This document shows, piece after piece, positions 42,952-50,756 of a stretch of 64,000 nt of DNA. A program made the translations under genes and the position numbers. A model generated the notes under the pieces. The model had not been told where the DNA came from. It searched no databases and saw only the letters and a list, made by a program, of their open reading frames with translations. The DNA lies in assembly GCA_965204405.1 (NCBI GenBank), contig CBDBEN010000005.1, positions 1,364,001 to 1,428,000 on the forward strand, in the 5' to 3' direction. The stretch comes from JANQPX01 sp965204405 (GTDB lineage: Bacteria; Pseudomonadota; Alphaproteobacteria; Geminicoccales; Geminicoccaceae). Each line of letters starts with the position of its first letter. Within the stretch, counting starts at the first letter, position 1.

Positions 42952-44247
42952 TCAGAAATTCCCGAGGTAGCGTTCAAGCTCCAGCGGCGTGACCTGGGCG
43001 CCGATGAACTCGATCTCACGCTCGGCCTGCTGCAGCATCAGCTCATACATATCGGCCCCGCAGAGTTCCTTTAGAAACTCGGAATCCCGCGCGAGCCTGA
43101 CCGCGGTGCCGAGGTCGGCAGGGATAGCCTCTGCATCCTCGGCCTCATAGCCATTGCCTTCGGTCATGGTCGAGGGCTCCAGCCCCTGCTCGATGCCGTC
43201 AAGACCGGACGCGATCTCGGCAGCCATCATCAGATAGGGGTTGCAGTCAGCGCTGCCGTCACGCTTCTCCACCCGCACCGCATTCGGCGAACCCTCGATG
43301 ATGCGAATGCCGACCGTGCGGTTGTCCATGCCCCAGGTGGTATTGGTGGGGCAGAAGGTGAAAGGCTGGCGGCGGCGATAGGCATTGGGCGTGGTCGCCC
43401 CGCAAATCGCGCTCTCCGCCATGCGCTTTTGCAGCCCGGCAACGTAATTCCGGCCGAGACCGTTCAGTCTGCCGTCGTCGGAGAACGCGTTCTGCCCGTC
43501 CTTCCAGAGGGAATAATGGGTGTGAAAGCCGTTGCCTGACTGCTCGAAGAACGGCTTGGCCATGAAGGTCGCGTGATAGCCGTGCTGCATCGCGAGCTGC
43601 TTCACCAGGGAGCGGAACATCACCACCCGGTCGGCCGCCAGCAGGGCATCGCCGTAGCGGATGTTCACCTCGACCTGCCCCGGCGCATATTCCGGGTTCG
43701 ACTGCTCGATCGGAATGCCGGCCTCGTTGATCTGCTGGCGAATGGGGCCCAGCACATGCTCGAGCTGGGCGGCACGGTCGAGGCCGTAGACCTGAATGCC
43801 TTCATCGCGAGGCTGCTTGGTTTCCGGATCGAGCAAGTAGAATTCCAGCTCCGTGCCCACCTGCACGCTGTAGCCCATCGACGCCGCCCGCTCCACCTGG
43901 CGCAGCAGGACATTGCGCGGATCGATCGGCACCGGCTTGTGGTCCATGCCCTCCGCCCGCGCAAAGCAGGCGGCAACGCCCGGCTCCCAGGGAAGCGCCA
44001 CCGGTTGGGTGATCGGGAACATATGCATGTCGGGATAGCCATTGTCGAAATTGACATAAGGCGTGTCCCAGACATCCGAGGTCATGTCGATGGCGAACAG
44101 CGCGATCGAGAACGCATTGCCGGATGCACAGATGGTGTCCCAATGGGAGGACGGGATCCGCTTGCCGCGCATGATGCCATTGAGATCGCCCAGCCCCATC
44201 GCGACCGTATGGGTGCCTTCCGGAAGGCTGAATTCGCTGCTCGTCAC
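42952..44247 (-). CDS. Glutamine-synthetase-family gamma-glutamyl-amine ligase (BMC operon)
   Basis: A 431-residue member of the GlnA superfamily of the PuuA/GMAS/IpuC kind, which joins an amine to the gamma-carboxyl of glutamate with ATP. Metal Glu133/Glu135 are in GTELEFYLL, the next metal and substrate residues are in GQVEVNIRYGD and GNGFHTHYSLW, and the ATP/substrate block is in RIIEGSPNAVRVEKRDGSAD followed by NPYL. It is about 40 residues shorter than type I GlnA and lacks the adenylation Tyr region, so it is not a regular ammonia-assimilating enzyme. The GTG start at 44247 has GAGGAA upstream. It leads the BMC operon, 39 bases after a GntR operator. Confidence 0.9.
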   Translation of the reverse strand: MTSSEFSLPEGTHTVAMGLGDLNGIMRGKRIPSSHWDTICASGNAFSIALFAIDMTSDVWDTPYVNFDNGYPDMHMFPITQPVALPWEPGVAACFARAEGMDHKPVPIDPRNVLLRQVERAASMGYSVQVGTELEFYLLDPETKQPRDEGIQVYGLDRAAQLEHVLGPIRQQINEAGIPIEQSNPEYAPGQVEVNIRYGDALLAADRVVMFRSLVKQLAMQHGYHATFMAKPFFEQSGNGFHTHYSLWKDGQNAFSDDGRLNGLGRNYVAGLQKRMAESAICGATTPNAYRRRQPFTFCPTNTTWGMDNRTVGIRIIEGSPNAVRVEKRDGSADCNPYLMMAAEIASGLDGIEQGLEPSTMTEGNGYEAEDAEAIPADLGTAVRLARDSEFLKELCGADMYELMLQQAEREIEFIGAQVTPLELERYLGNF

Positions 44248-44285
44248 CGCCTGTTCCTCGCCTGTACCATTCTTGAAGCTTTTTT

Positions 44286-44305
44286 GTATTCAGGATACAG
44301 TATGC
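44286..44305. promoter_or_regulatory. Probable GntR operator, site 2 (BMC operon / oxidase divergent promoter)
   Basis: GTATTCAGGATACAGTATGC lies in the 92-base gap between two divergent starts (44247 and 44340) and aligns with the sites at 37310 and 50657. It can govern both the leftward BMC operon and the rightward oxidase. Confidence 0.7.
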
Positions 44306-44339
44306 AATCGAGGGGTTGTTTTGCAAGAGGAATTTGCCG

Positions 44340-45479
44340 ATGGCGCGGCCCGGCGTGGTGGTGGTTGGTGCCGGTATCGCCGGTGTGATGACGGCCCTGG
44401 AGCTTGTCCGCCGCGGCGAACGCGTCGAGCTGATCGACCGCTGGGAACCCGGCCATGCCCGCGCCTCCTCGACCGACTGCAACCGCATCATCCGCGCGAT
44501 CTCCGGCCGCGATTCTTTTTATACGCGCTGGGCCATGGAATCGCGCCTGCGCTGGATGGAAATGCAGGCGGAAATCGGCCAGACGCTGTACTATGAGTGC
44601 GGTACGCTGATCCTCGCGACCGAAGGCCATTGCGACTGGGAAGACGCGACGGTCGAAACCTTCGACAAGGTGGGTGTTCCGTACCACAAGTTCACGCCGG
44701 CGGACGTCTCCGCCAGGTTTCCCCAGTTCGATGCTGCCAGCATCGGGTATGCTCTCTTTGAGCCCCAATCCGGCATGGTCATGGCCCACCGGGCCGTGCT
44801 GGCCGGGGTCGAGCTGTTCAGGCGGGCCGGCGGCAGGGTGCGCCGCGGACGTGTCACCACCGATGCCGACGAAAAGCTGTATCTCGACAAAAAACCGCTC
44901 CAGGCGGACCTGGTCGTGGTCGCCACGGGGGCGTGGATGGCTGACATGTATCCCCGCACCATCAAGCCGATCACGCAGATCGTCGGCATTAACGTCCTCT
45001 ACACCTCCACCCCGGACGGCGACACCGCCTTCGACCAGGACCGCATGCCCTGCTGGATCGACCACGGCGAAGGTTCTTTCGGCCTCCCCTCGGTCGAAGG
45101 CTCAGGGGTCAAGGCGGCCGTGGTCATCCCGGATGTGATCGACCTCGACAATGACGAGCGCTTCGCCAAAAAAGAAACCCTCGCCAAAACCCGCCGCTAC
45201 ATCAAAAAACGCCTGCCTGGCCTGGTCGGCGAAAAGGTGGTCGACAGCAAGTTCAACCAGATCATTTTGACACCCGACACCCACTTCATCGTGGATTGGC
45301 ATCCAAGGCATGACAATGTGTTGTTGGCCGGCGGCTGCTCCGGCCACCTGTTCAAGCATGGCCCGGTCTTCGGCGACTTCGTGGCTGGTGTTGGCCGGCG
45401 GGAATACGGGACGGCGGAGCGGTTCAAGATTGCGGGGCGCAGGAAATTGTCACCAAAGGAAAGCCCGTCGGGCCGGTAA
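44340..45479 (+). CDS. FAD-dependent amine / N-alkyl-amino-acid oxidase (DAO, sarcosine-oxidase-like)
   Basis: A 379-residue flavoprotein of the DAO superfamily. The FAD-binding motif is VVVVGAGIAGVMTALELVRRG (split here: GAGIAG at 10-15) and the C-terminal block is GGCSGHLFKHGPVFGDFVAG. It is similar in layout to monomeric sarcosine oxidase, but the Cys that holds FAD covalently in that enzyme is Asn here (in SKFNQIILTPDTHFIVD). The ATG at 44340 follows AGAGGAA. It is divergent from the ligase and shares the operator region, so it is likely part of the same pathway, splitting an N-alkyl amino acid into an amino acid and an aldehyde. Confidence 0.85.
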   Translation: MARPGVVVVGAGIAGVMTALELVRRGERVELIDRWEPGHARASSTDCNRIIRAISGRDSFYTRWAMESRLRWMEMQAEIGQTLYYECGTLILATEGHCDWEDATVETFDKVGVPYHKFTPADVSARFPQFDAASIGYALFEPQSGMVMAHRAVLAGVELFRRAGGRVRRGRVTTDADEKLYLDKKPLQADLVVVATGAWMADMYPRTIKPITQIVGINVLYTSTPDGDTAFDQDRMPCWIDHGEGSFGLPSVEGSGVKAAVVIPDVIDLDNDERFAKKETLAKTRRYIKKRLPGLVGEKVVDSKFNQIILTPDTHFIVDWHPRHDNVLLAGGCSGHLFKHGPVFGDFVAGVGRREYGTAERFKIAGRRKLSPKESPSGR

Positions 45480-45490
45480 GGGACTATCGA

Positions 45491-45520
45491 GAGGCTCCGT
45501 TTGGTCGGAAAATGCTCTGA
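45491..45520. repeat. Family A repeat, partial copy A5
   Basis: GAGGCTCCGTTTGGTCGGAA followed by AATGCTCTGA is the right edge of family A on its own, lying between the convergent oxidase and BCCT genes. I could not find a matching left edge nearby. Confidence 0.6.
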
Positions 45521-45688
45521 GTTCTATGAGCCGTCGAATGGTCTCTTGCTGGGCGACTGCGTGTTCAGCTTCGCCATCGCCGCCGGGCATGAACCCGCAA
45601 ACACATCGCTTGGAGCGTCGAGCACATAACGGGTTCTTGTTCGCTGCGAGCGGCGGATCGGACGACCCGCCGCTCGCAGTTCCCTGTT

Positions 45689-47293
45689 TTATAGCTTGGC
45701 ACGCTCCGCTCTCAGGGCGAGCCAGAGGCAGTAGCACATCACCAGCACCACGATCGTGAAGGGGATACCGGTCGACACTGCCGCACCCTGAAGCGCCGAT
45801 AACCCGCCGCCCAGCAGCAGAGCGATCGCGACCAGCCCCTCCAATGTGCACCAGAATACACGCTGCACCACCGGCGCATCCATCTTACCGCCCGCCGTGA
45901 TCGTATCGATCACCAGCGACCCGGAGTCGGACGAGGTGACGAAGAAGATCACGATCAACACCAGGGAAAGCGGCGCGATGATCGAATAGAGCGGAAGCTC
46001 ACTCAGGAAGCCGAACAGGGCGCCTTCAGGCTTGTAGCTGTCGACCACGGTCGCCTTGACGCCTTCGGCACCGCCAGCATTGAGCATGTCGATCGCGGCA
46101 CCGCCGAAAGTAGACATCCAGAGCGCACAGACAAGTGTCGGTGCGATCAGCGCGCAAAGCACGAACTCGCGTACCGTGCGCCCCTTCGAAATACGGGCGA
46201 TGAACATGCCGACGAACGGCGACCAGGAGATCCACCAGGCCCAGTAGAACGTCGTCCAGCCGTGGAAAAAGCTGGTATCCTCACGCCCGAACGGATTGGA
46301 AAACGCTGGAAGCAGGATCAGGTAGTCAACCATGACGCTGAAGTACCGCGAGATCGCGGTGCCGACGCCCGTCACGAACAGGACGAAAAAGAACAGCGCC
46401 ACCGCCATGACCATGTTGATCTCGGAAAGCCGCTTCACGCCCGCATCCATGCCCATCAGCACCGAGCCGAGCGCAATGATCGTAATGCCGATGATGAGCA
46501 GCACATACACCGTGTTGCTCGTTTCGATACCAAACACCTCGTAGAGGCCGGCTGCCACCTGTTGTGCGCCCAGCCCGAGCGACGTCGTCAGACCGAACAG
46601 CGTCGCGAACACGGCAAGCGTGTCGATGATATGGCCCCACCAGCCCCAGACTCTTTCGCCGAGAATCGGGTAGAAGGCCGAGCGGAGGGTCAGCGGCAGG
46701 TTGAGATTGTAGCAAAAGATCGCCAAAGCTAGCCCGACTGCCGCGTAGACCGCCCAGCCTTCGAGGCCCCAGTGGTGAATGGTGCCGACGACGCCGATAT
46801 AAGCATTGCCGGGCGTCTGATCGTCGATGCCGAGCGGATGCGCAGCCCCTTCTTCGGAGAAGTTGTAGTAGGTCGGCTCCAGCACACCGAAGAACAACAG
46901 GCCGATGCCGATGCCGGCTGCGAACATCATCGCGATCCAGCCAGCATAGGAATAATCCGGCTTCGCGTCCTTCCCGCCGATCCTCACCGAGCCGACGGGC
47001 AGAACAATCAGCGCCAGACAGAACAGCGTAATCGCATCGACGGAGAGCACCAAAAACCAGTCGAAGGTGCTGGTCAGCCAAGGCCGCAGCCATCCGAAAA
47101 ATGCCGCCGAAGCTTCCTGATTGGCCAACGAAATGAGCACGAATGCTGCAATAAGAACACTGGAGATAAGAAAGACCGGGTTATGAATGTCGAGACCGAA
47201 TGGGCGAACATTGTCTTGCCCTAGTTCGTATTCGGTTTCGAAATCCCAGACCCTGGGGTCAGGATCGAGCATCTTTTTCGTCTCAGACATCAT
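45689..47293 (-). CDS. BCCT family transporter (betaine/carnitine/choline type)
   Basis: A 534-residue membrane protein with about twelve transmembrane helices. The BCCT signature is in HGWTTFYWAWWISWSPFVGMF, and the substrate-site helix region has the family GIGIGLLFFGVLEPTYY. Such carriers import betaines, choline, carnitine or taurine with sodium or protons. The start could be either of two adjacent ATGs (47293 or 47290, GGGGAGC upstream). It lies between the oxidase and the Glx genes, and no GntR-type operator was seen in front of it. Confidence 0.94.
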   Translation of the reverse strand: MMSETKKMLDPDPRVWDFETEYELGQDNVRPFGLDIHNPVFLISSVLIAAFVLISLANQEASAAFFGWLRPWLTSTFDWFLVLSVDAITLFCLALIVLPVGSVRIGGKDAKPDYSYAGWIAMMFAAGIGIGLLFFGVLEPTYYNFSEEGAAHPLGIDDQTPGNAYIGVVGTIHHWGLEGWAVYAAVGLALAIFCYNLNLPLTLRSAFYPILGERVWGWWGHIIDTLAVFATLFGLTTSLGLGAQQVAAGLYEVFGIETSNTVYVLLIIGITIIALGSVLMGMDAGVKRLSEINMVMAVALFFFVLFVTGVGTAISRYFSVMVDYLILLPAFSNPFGREDTSFFHGWTTFYWAWWISWSPFVGMFIARISKGRTVREFVLCALIAPTLVCALWMSTFGGAAIDMLNAGGAEGVKATVVDSYKPEGALFGFLSELPLYSIIAPLSLVLIVIFFVTSSDSGSLVIDTITAGGKMDAPVVQRVFWCTLEGLVAIALLLGGGLSALQGAAVSTGIPFTIVVLVMCYCLWLALRAERAKL

Positions 47294-47572
47294 TGCTCCC
47301 CAATTGATTATTGTTCGAAGCTACAACTGTGATTGCCTTCCCGACAAGCTTTGGTTTTTCTTGTGCAACTTTCCCGGAGCCGGCAGGTTGACCCTATACG
47401 GCCGTTTGAGAGCCTGCCGCGATCCTTCTGAGTGTGGCAAAGCAACAGTGCGCAGCCGACTATCTCGTTTCTATCAGTCTCGCGAGGCCAGAAAGCCAAA
47501 CGAACTCGATAGCTAGAGAAAGACTGGTATTTTCGAAGGTCTTCTATGCCCTCTGAAAGAGCCGGCGGAGGC
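47294..47572. other. Gap between the BCCT gene and glxD
   Basis: About 280 bases. No operator like the three GntR sites, no gene and no clear terminator are visible. It contains a long pyrimidine-rich stretch near 47340-47390. Confidence 0.4.
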
Positions 47573-48997
47573 TCAGGACCACGCAAACGGCCGATCGATG
47601 CCCGCCATCTTCACCCCGGTAAACGCGGAGGCTTCGAAGGAAAGCGCCCTCAGATCCTCGACTTCGAGATTATGCACCGAGGATTTGCCGCAGGCTTTGG
47701 CAAGCGAGGTGATTTCCATGGTCATGGCCGTGAGGTAGCGCGCCACGCGCTCGGCGCCGGCCGGGACATGCATGCGTTTTTCCAGCTCGGCATCCTGGGT
47801 TGCGATGCCGACGGGGCAAAGGCCGGTGTGGCAGTGGTGACATGCGCCGGGGGTGGTGCCGAGCTTTTCATAATCCCCGAGATAGCGGGGCGAGTTGCAG
47901 CCCAAGGCCATCATCGCGCCATTGCCGATCATCACGGCATCAGCGCCAAGGGAGAGGCATTTGGCGGCATCCACGCCGGAGCGAATGCCGCCTGCCGCCA
48001 CCAGGTCGACCTTGCCGGTCATGCCGCACTCATCCAGCGCTTCCCGCGCCGCCCGGATCGCGCTCATGGTGGGGATGCCGGTATGATTGAGCAACAGCTC
48101 CGGGGATGCCCCGGTGCCGCCTTCGGCGCCGTCGACCACGACCACGTCGGCGCCGGCCTTGGCGGCGATCGCCACATCGAAGCGCGGGCGGGTCGCCCCC
48201 ATCTTGATGAAGATCGGGACCTGATAGTTGGTCGCAATCCTCAGTTCCTCGATCTTCACCGCGAGATCGTCGGCGCCGAGGAAATCCGGGTGGCGGATGG
48301 TGGAGCGCTGGTCGACGCCCTCGGGAAGCGTGCGCATCTTGGAGACGCGCTCGGACACTTTCATGCCGAGGAGCAGGCCGCCAGTGCCGGGCTTGGCACC
48401 TTGGCCGACCACGATTTCCAATGCATCCGCGCGCCTGAGATGATCGAGATCGATGCGGTAGCGGGCCGGCGACATCTGGTAGAGCAGGGTCTTAGACGCC
48501 TCGCGCTCATCCTCGAGCATCCCGCCCTCGCCGGTGCAGGTCATGGTGCCGACCTTGGACGCCCCATAGCCGAGGCCGGCCTTGGCACTCGCCGACAGCG
48601 CCCCGAAAGACATGGAGGCGATATAAATCGGGATTTTCAGCTCAAGCGGCTTTTCCACCAAGCCGCGTCCAGCGCCGAGCACGGTGGTGGTGTCGCAATT
48701 TTCGCGATAGCCCTCCAGCGGCAGGCGCGTCATGGTCGCCGGCACGAAGGTCAGGTCGTCGAAAGTGGGCATCTGTTTGTTGAAGGTGTTGTAGCCCCGG
48801 ACCTGATACCGGCCGAGCTGGGCGAGCGCATGCACCTCGGCAATGGCATCCGGAGTCCACCTTGTCGACCCGCCTTCCTCATAGGAGGCAGGAAGGCCGG
48901 CGGGCCGATTGGTGATCGCGCCGTCCCCGAACTTCACGTCATCCTCGGACGGCATGTCGAAGGGGTATTGGTAGGGCTCGTTCAGATCATCAGCCAT
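47573..48997 (-). CDS. glxD: FMN-binding glutamate-synthase-domain protein GlxD (MgsC-like)
   Basis: A 474-residue protein corresponding to the synthase domain of glutamate synthase. The FMN and substrate barrel is marked by MSFGALSASAKAGLGYGASK and VVVDGAEGGTGASPELLLNH, and the 3Fe-4S cysteines by GACHHCHTGLCPVGIATQD. Members of this kind are one of three subunits of N-methylglutamate synthase (MgsC) or of the older name GlxD. The start at 48997 fits the family and overlaps glxC by 16 bases. It is the last gene of a glxB-glxC-glxD operon. Confidence 0.9.
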   Translation of the reverse strand: MADDLNEPYQYPFDMPSEDDVKFGDGAITNRPAGLPASYEEGGSTRWTPDAIAEVHALAQLGRYQVRGYNTFNKQMPTFDDLTFVPATMTRLPLEGYRENCDTTTVLGAGRGLVEKPLELKIPIYIASMSFGALSASAKAGLGYGASKVGTMTCTGEGGMLEDEREASKTLLYQMSPARYRIDLDHLRRADALEIVVGQGAKPGTGGLLLGMKVSERVSKMRTLPEGVDQRSTIRHPDFLGADDLAVKIEELRIATNYQVPIFIKMGATRPRFDVAIAAKAGADVVVVDGAEGGTGASPELLLNHTGIPTMSAIRAAREALDECGMTGKVDLVAAGGIRSGVDAAKCLSLGADAVMIGNGAMMALGCNSPRYLGDYEKLGTTPGACHHCHTGLCPVGIATQDAELEKRMHVPAGAERVARYLTAMTMEITSLAKACGKSSVHNLEVEDLRALSFEASAFTGVKMAGIDRPFAWS

Positions 48998-49692
48998 GCA
49001 TTCGCATCCCGGCTCTCGAAGTACCAAAGGCGCTCGCCCGACACCATTCTTTTCCAACTTCTGGAGCTGTCGGCCAGGCCCAGGGGGGCGAGAACCTCGT
49101 CGACTTCCGCGACTTGCTCCGCCGTCGGCTCGACCAACTTCACGTCGACACCGAGGCTCTCGACCTCGCCCGCGACCCAGATCTCACCCTGCCAGAGTGC
49201 ATCTGCGCAAGAAGCGCCCGCACCCCCAAGCGCGATGATCTTGCCAGCATGGGCCATGAAGCCTGCCTGGTAGCCGATTTTTCCTTCGACGATGATGTTG
49301 CCGCCTTTCATCGCCACGCCGCAGCGGGGACCGGCATCACCCTTGACATGGATCGTCCCACCGGTCATGGCTGCCCCGCAGGACATGCCCGCATATCCAT
49401 TCACCGTGATATGCCCCGCCGACATGCCTTCCCCCAATGCCCAGCCGGCATTGCGCTCGATCTGGATCACCGCTCCGGTATTCAGCCCGCCGCAGTAATA
49501 CCCCACACTGCCTTCGAACCGCAGGGTCGCGCCCGGTGGCAGACCGATTCCGAGATTGTGGCGGGAAAGGGTGTTTTTGACGGTCACCGGGCTGCCCGTG
49601 GCGACGGCCGCCCGGATCTCCTCGCTGATCTCGCGAATATGGCGATCACCGGCGTCGATGGTCAACGGCGAGGCCGCGCCACCGGCACTCAT
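48982..49692 (-). CDS. glxC: GXGXG-domain protein GlxC (MgsB-like)
   Basis: A 236-residue protein that corresponds to the C-terminal GXGXG beta-helix domain of glutamate synthase. The repeats are visible: GSVGYYCGGLNTGAVIQIER, GYAGMSCGAAMTGGTIHVKG and GDAGPRCGVAMKGGNIIVEG. It links the amidotransferase and synthase parts. I place the start at 49692 since it overlaps the glxB stop (ATGA) and matches the family; a longer frame exists. Confidence 0.9.
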   Translation of the reverse strand: MSAGGAASPLTIDAGDRHIREISEEIRAAVATGSPVTVKNTLSRHNLGIGLPPGATLRFEGSVGYYCGGLNTGAVIQIERNAGWALGEGMSAGHITVNGYAGMSCGAAMTGGTIHVKGDAGPRCGVAMKGGNIIVEGKIGYQAGFMAHAGKIIALGGAGASCADALWQGEIWVAGEVESLGVDVKLVEPTAEQVAEVDEVLAPLGLADSSRSWKRMVSGERLWYFESRDANAWLMI

Positions 49693-50633
49693 GCGGCAAG
49701 CCTCCGGTTGTTGACCGACCAAATCTCGGTGAGGCTGGGGCCGTCATAGTTGATGACCTCGCACTCGTCGGCGTTGATGCGGCGGACTGCCTGTTCCTCA
49801 GTGGCGGCAGCGAATTCGCCGTTTTGGCGGACAACCACCAGCGGCTTCATGGCGAAGCGGTCCTTGGCGAAGCCGATGCCGTTTTCGTTAGCGATCATGT
49901 AGGTGAAGACGCCGTCGATGGAGGTTATCGACTTTTTTAGCGCCTGGTCCATGGAGAGGCCCTGCCGCATTTGGTCGGAGACCCAGACGGCGATCAACTC
50001 GCTGTCGTTCTCGGTGAGGAAGCGGTATCCCTGCCGCTCCAGCCGATCGCGCCAGGTGAAATAGTCGGTGATCTGACCATTATGAACGATGGCGACATCC
50101 GCAAAAGGCCGTGCCCAGAAGGGATGGCTGGCATTGGGGAGCACCGAGCTCTCGGTTGCGAGGCGCGCATGGCCAAGACCATGGCTGCCGATAAGGTCGT
50201 GGACACCATGCTTCTCGGCGACCTCGAGGGAGCCGCCGACATCTTTGATGATCTCCAGCGACCGGCCGCAGGATTGCACCTCGAACCGGCTGGCGAGCCC
50301 ATCCGCATCCTCTATCCACCTCGCCAGGTCCCGTGGATCGGAGATGACAGCACGTAGACAGTAATGCCGGCTGTCATCGATGACGAAGGCCGGTTCCTCA
50401 ATGAAGTCCGCATCATGCGCTTTCAGGATCGTCCGAAATTCATCCAGATCTGCATCGAGGTTCGACTTATCAAAGCCCATGCCCCGGATGATATAGCCGT
50501 CATCACGTGCTGCAGAATAGATTGCAAAGCCGGTACTGTCGGCGCCGCGATGGCGTTGTGCATCCATCAACTCGACGAGGTCGTTTCCCACACGGCCGGG
50601 CATGCACAGAATTCTTCCGGCGATTCCACACAT
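49689..50633 (-). CDS. glxB: Class II glutamine amidotransferase GlxB (MgsA-like)
   Basis: A 314-residue N-terminal-nucleophile amidotransferase. The start at 50633 places the catalytic Cys directly after Met (MCGIAGRILCMPGR), which the mechanism requires. Ammonia-channel and glutamine-binding regions are seen in GHARLATESSVLPNASHPFW and IVHNGQITDYFTWRDRLE. With GlxC and GlxD it forms the three-protein enzyme that moves an amide-derived amine to 2-oxoglutarate or glutamate. A GntR operator lies 24 bases upstream. Confidence 0.92.
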   Translation of the reverse strand: MCGIAGRILCMPGRVGNDLVELMDAQRHRGADSTGFAIYSAARDDGYIIRGMGFDKSNLDADLDEFRTILKAHDADFIEEPAFVIDDSRHYCLRAVISDPRDLARWIEDADGLASRFEVQSCGRSLEIIKDVGGSLEVAEKHGVHDLIGSHGLGHARLATESSVLPNASHPFWARPFADVAIVHNGQITDYFTWRDRLERQGYRFLTENDSELIAVWVSDQMRQGLSMDQALKKSITSIDGVFTYMIANENGIGFAKDRFAMKPLVVVRQNGEFAAATEEQAVRRINADECEVINYDGPSLTEIWSVNNRRLAA

Positions 50634-50656
50634 GTCTTGTTCTCCCCCATTCAGCC

Positions 50657-50676
50657 GTATACTGTATTCAGTATCC
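50657..50676. promoter_or_regulatory. Probable GntR operator, site 3 (glxB promoter / gntR)
   Basis: GTATACTGTATTCAGTATCC, nearly palindromic (ATACTGTATTCAGTAT). It lies 24 bases upstream of glxB and about 80 bases upstream of the divergent gntR gene, and so may control both. Confidence 0.72.
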
Positions 50677-50756
50677 ATGAGGTGCGCAATATGAAATGGT
50701 GACGGGGACATTGTGATCACGGCCAGACAGACAAAGGATTGTCAGTTCCGCGGCGG

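Noticed and set aside
47546..49273. A 575-codon plus-strand open frame across glxD
   Set aside because: Opposite to a gene with intact FMN and iron-sulfur motifs; its own sequence is His/Gly-rich antisense-like.
42952..50633. A plain methylamine (N-methylglutamate) pathway
   Set aside because: The four-subunit N-methylglutamate dehydrogenase is absent, and the aldehyde product, formaldehyde, does not suit an acylating dehydrogenase in a microcompartment.
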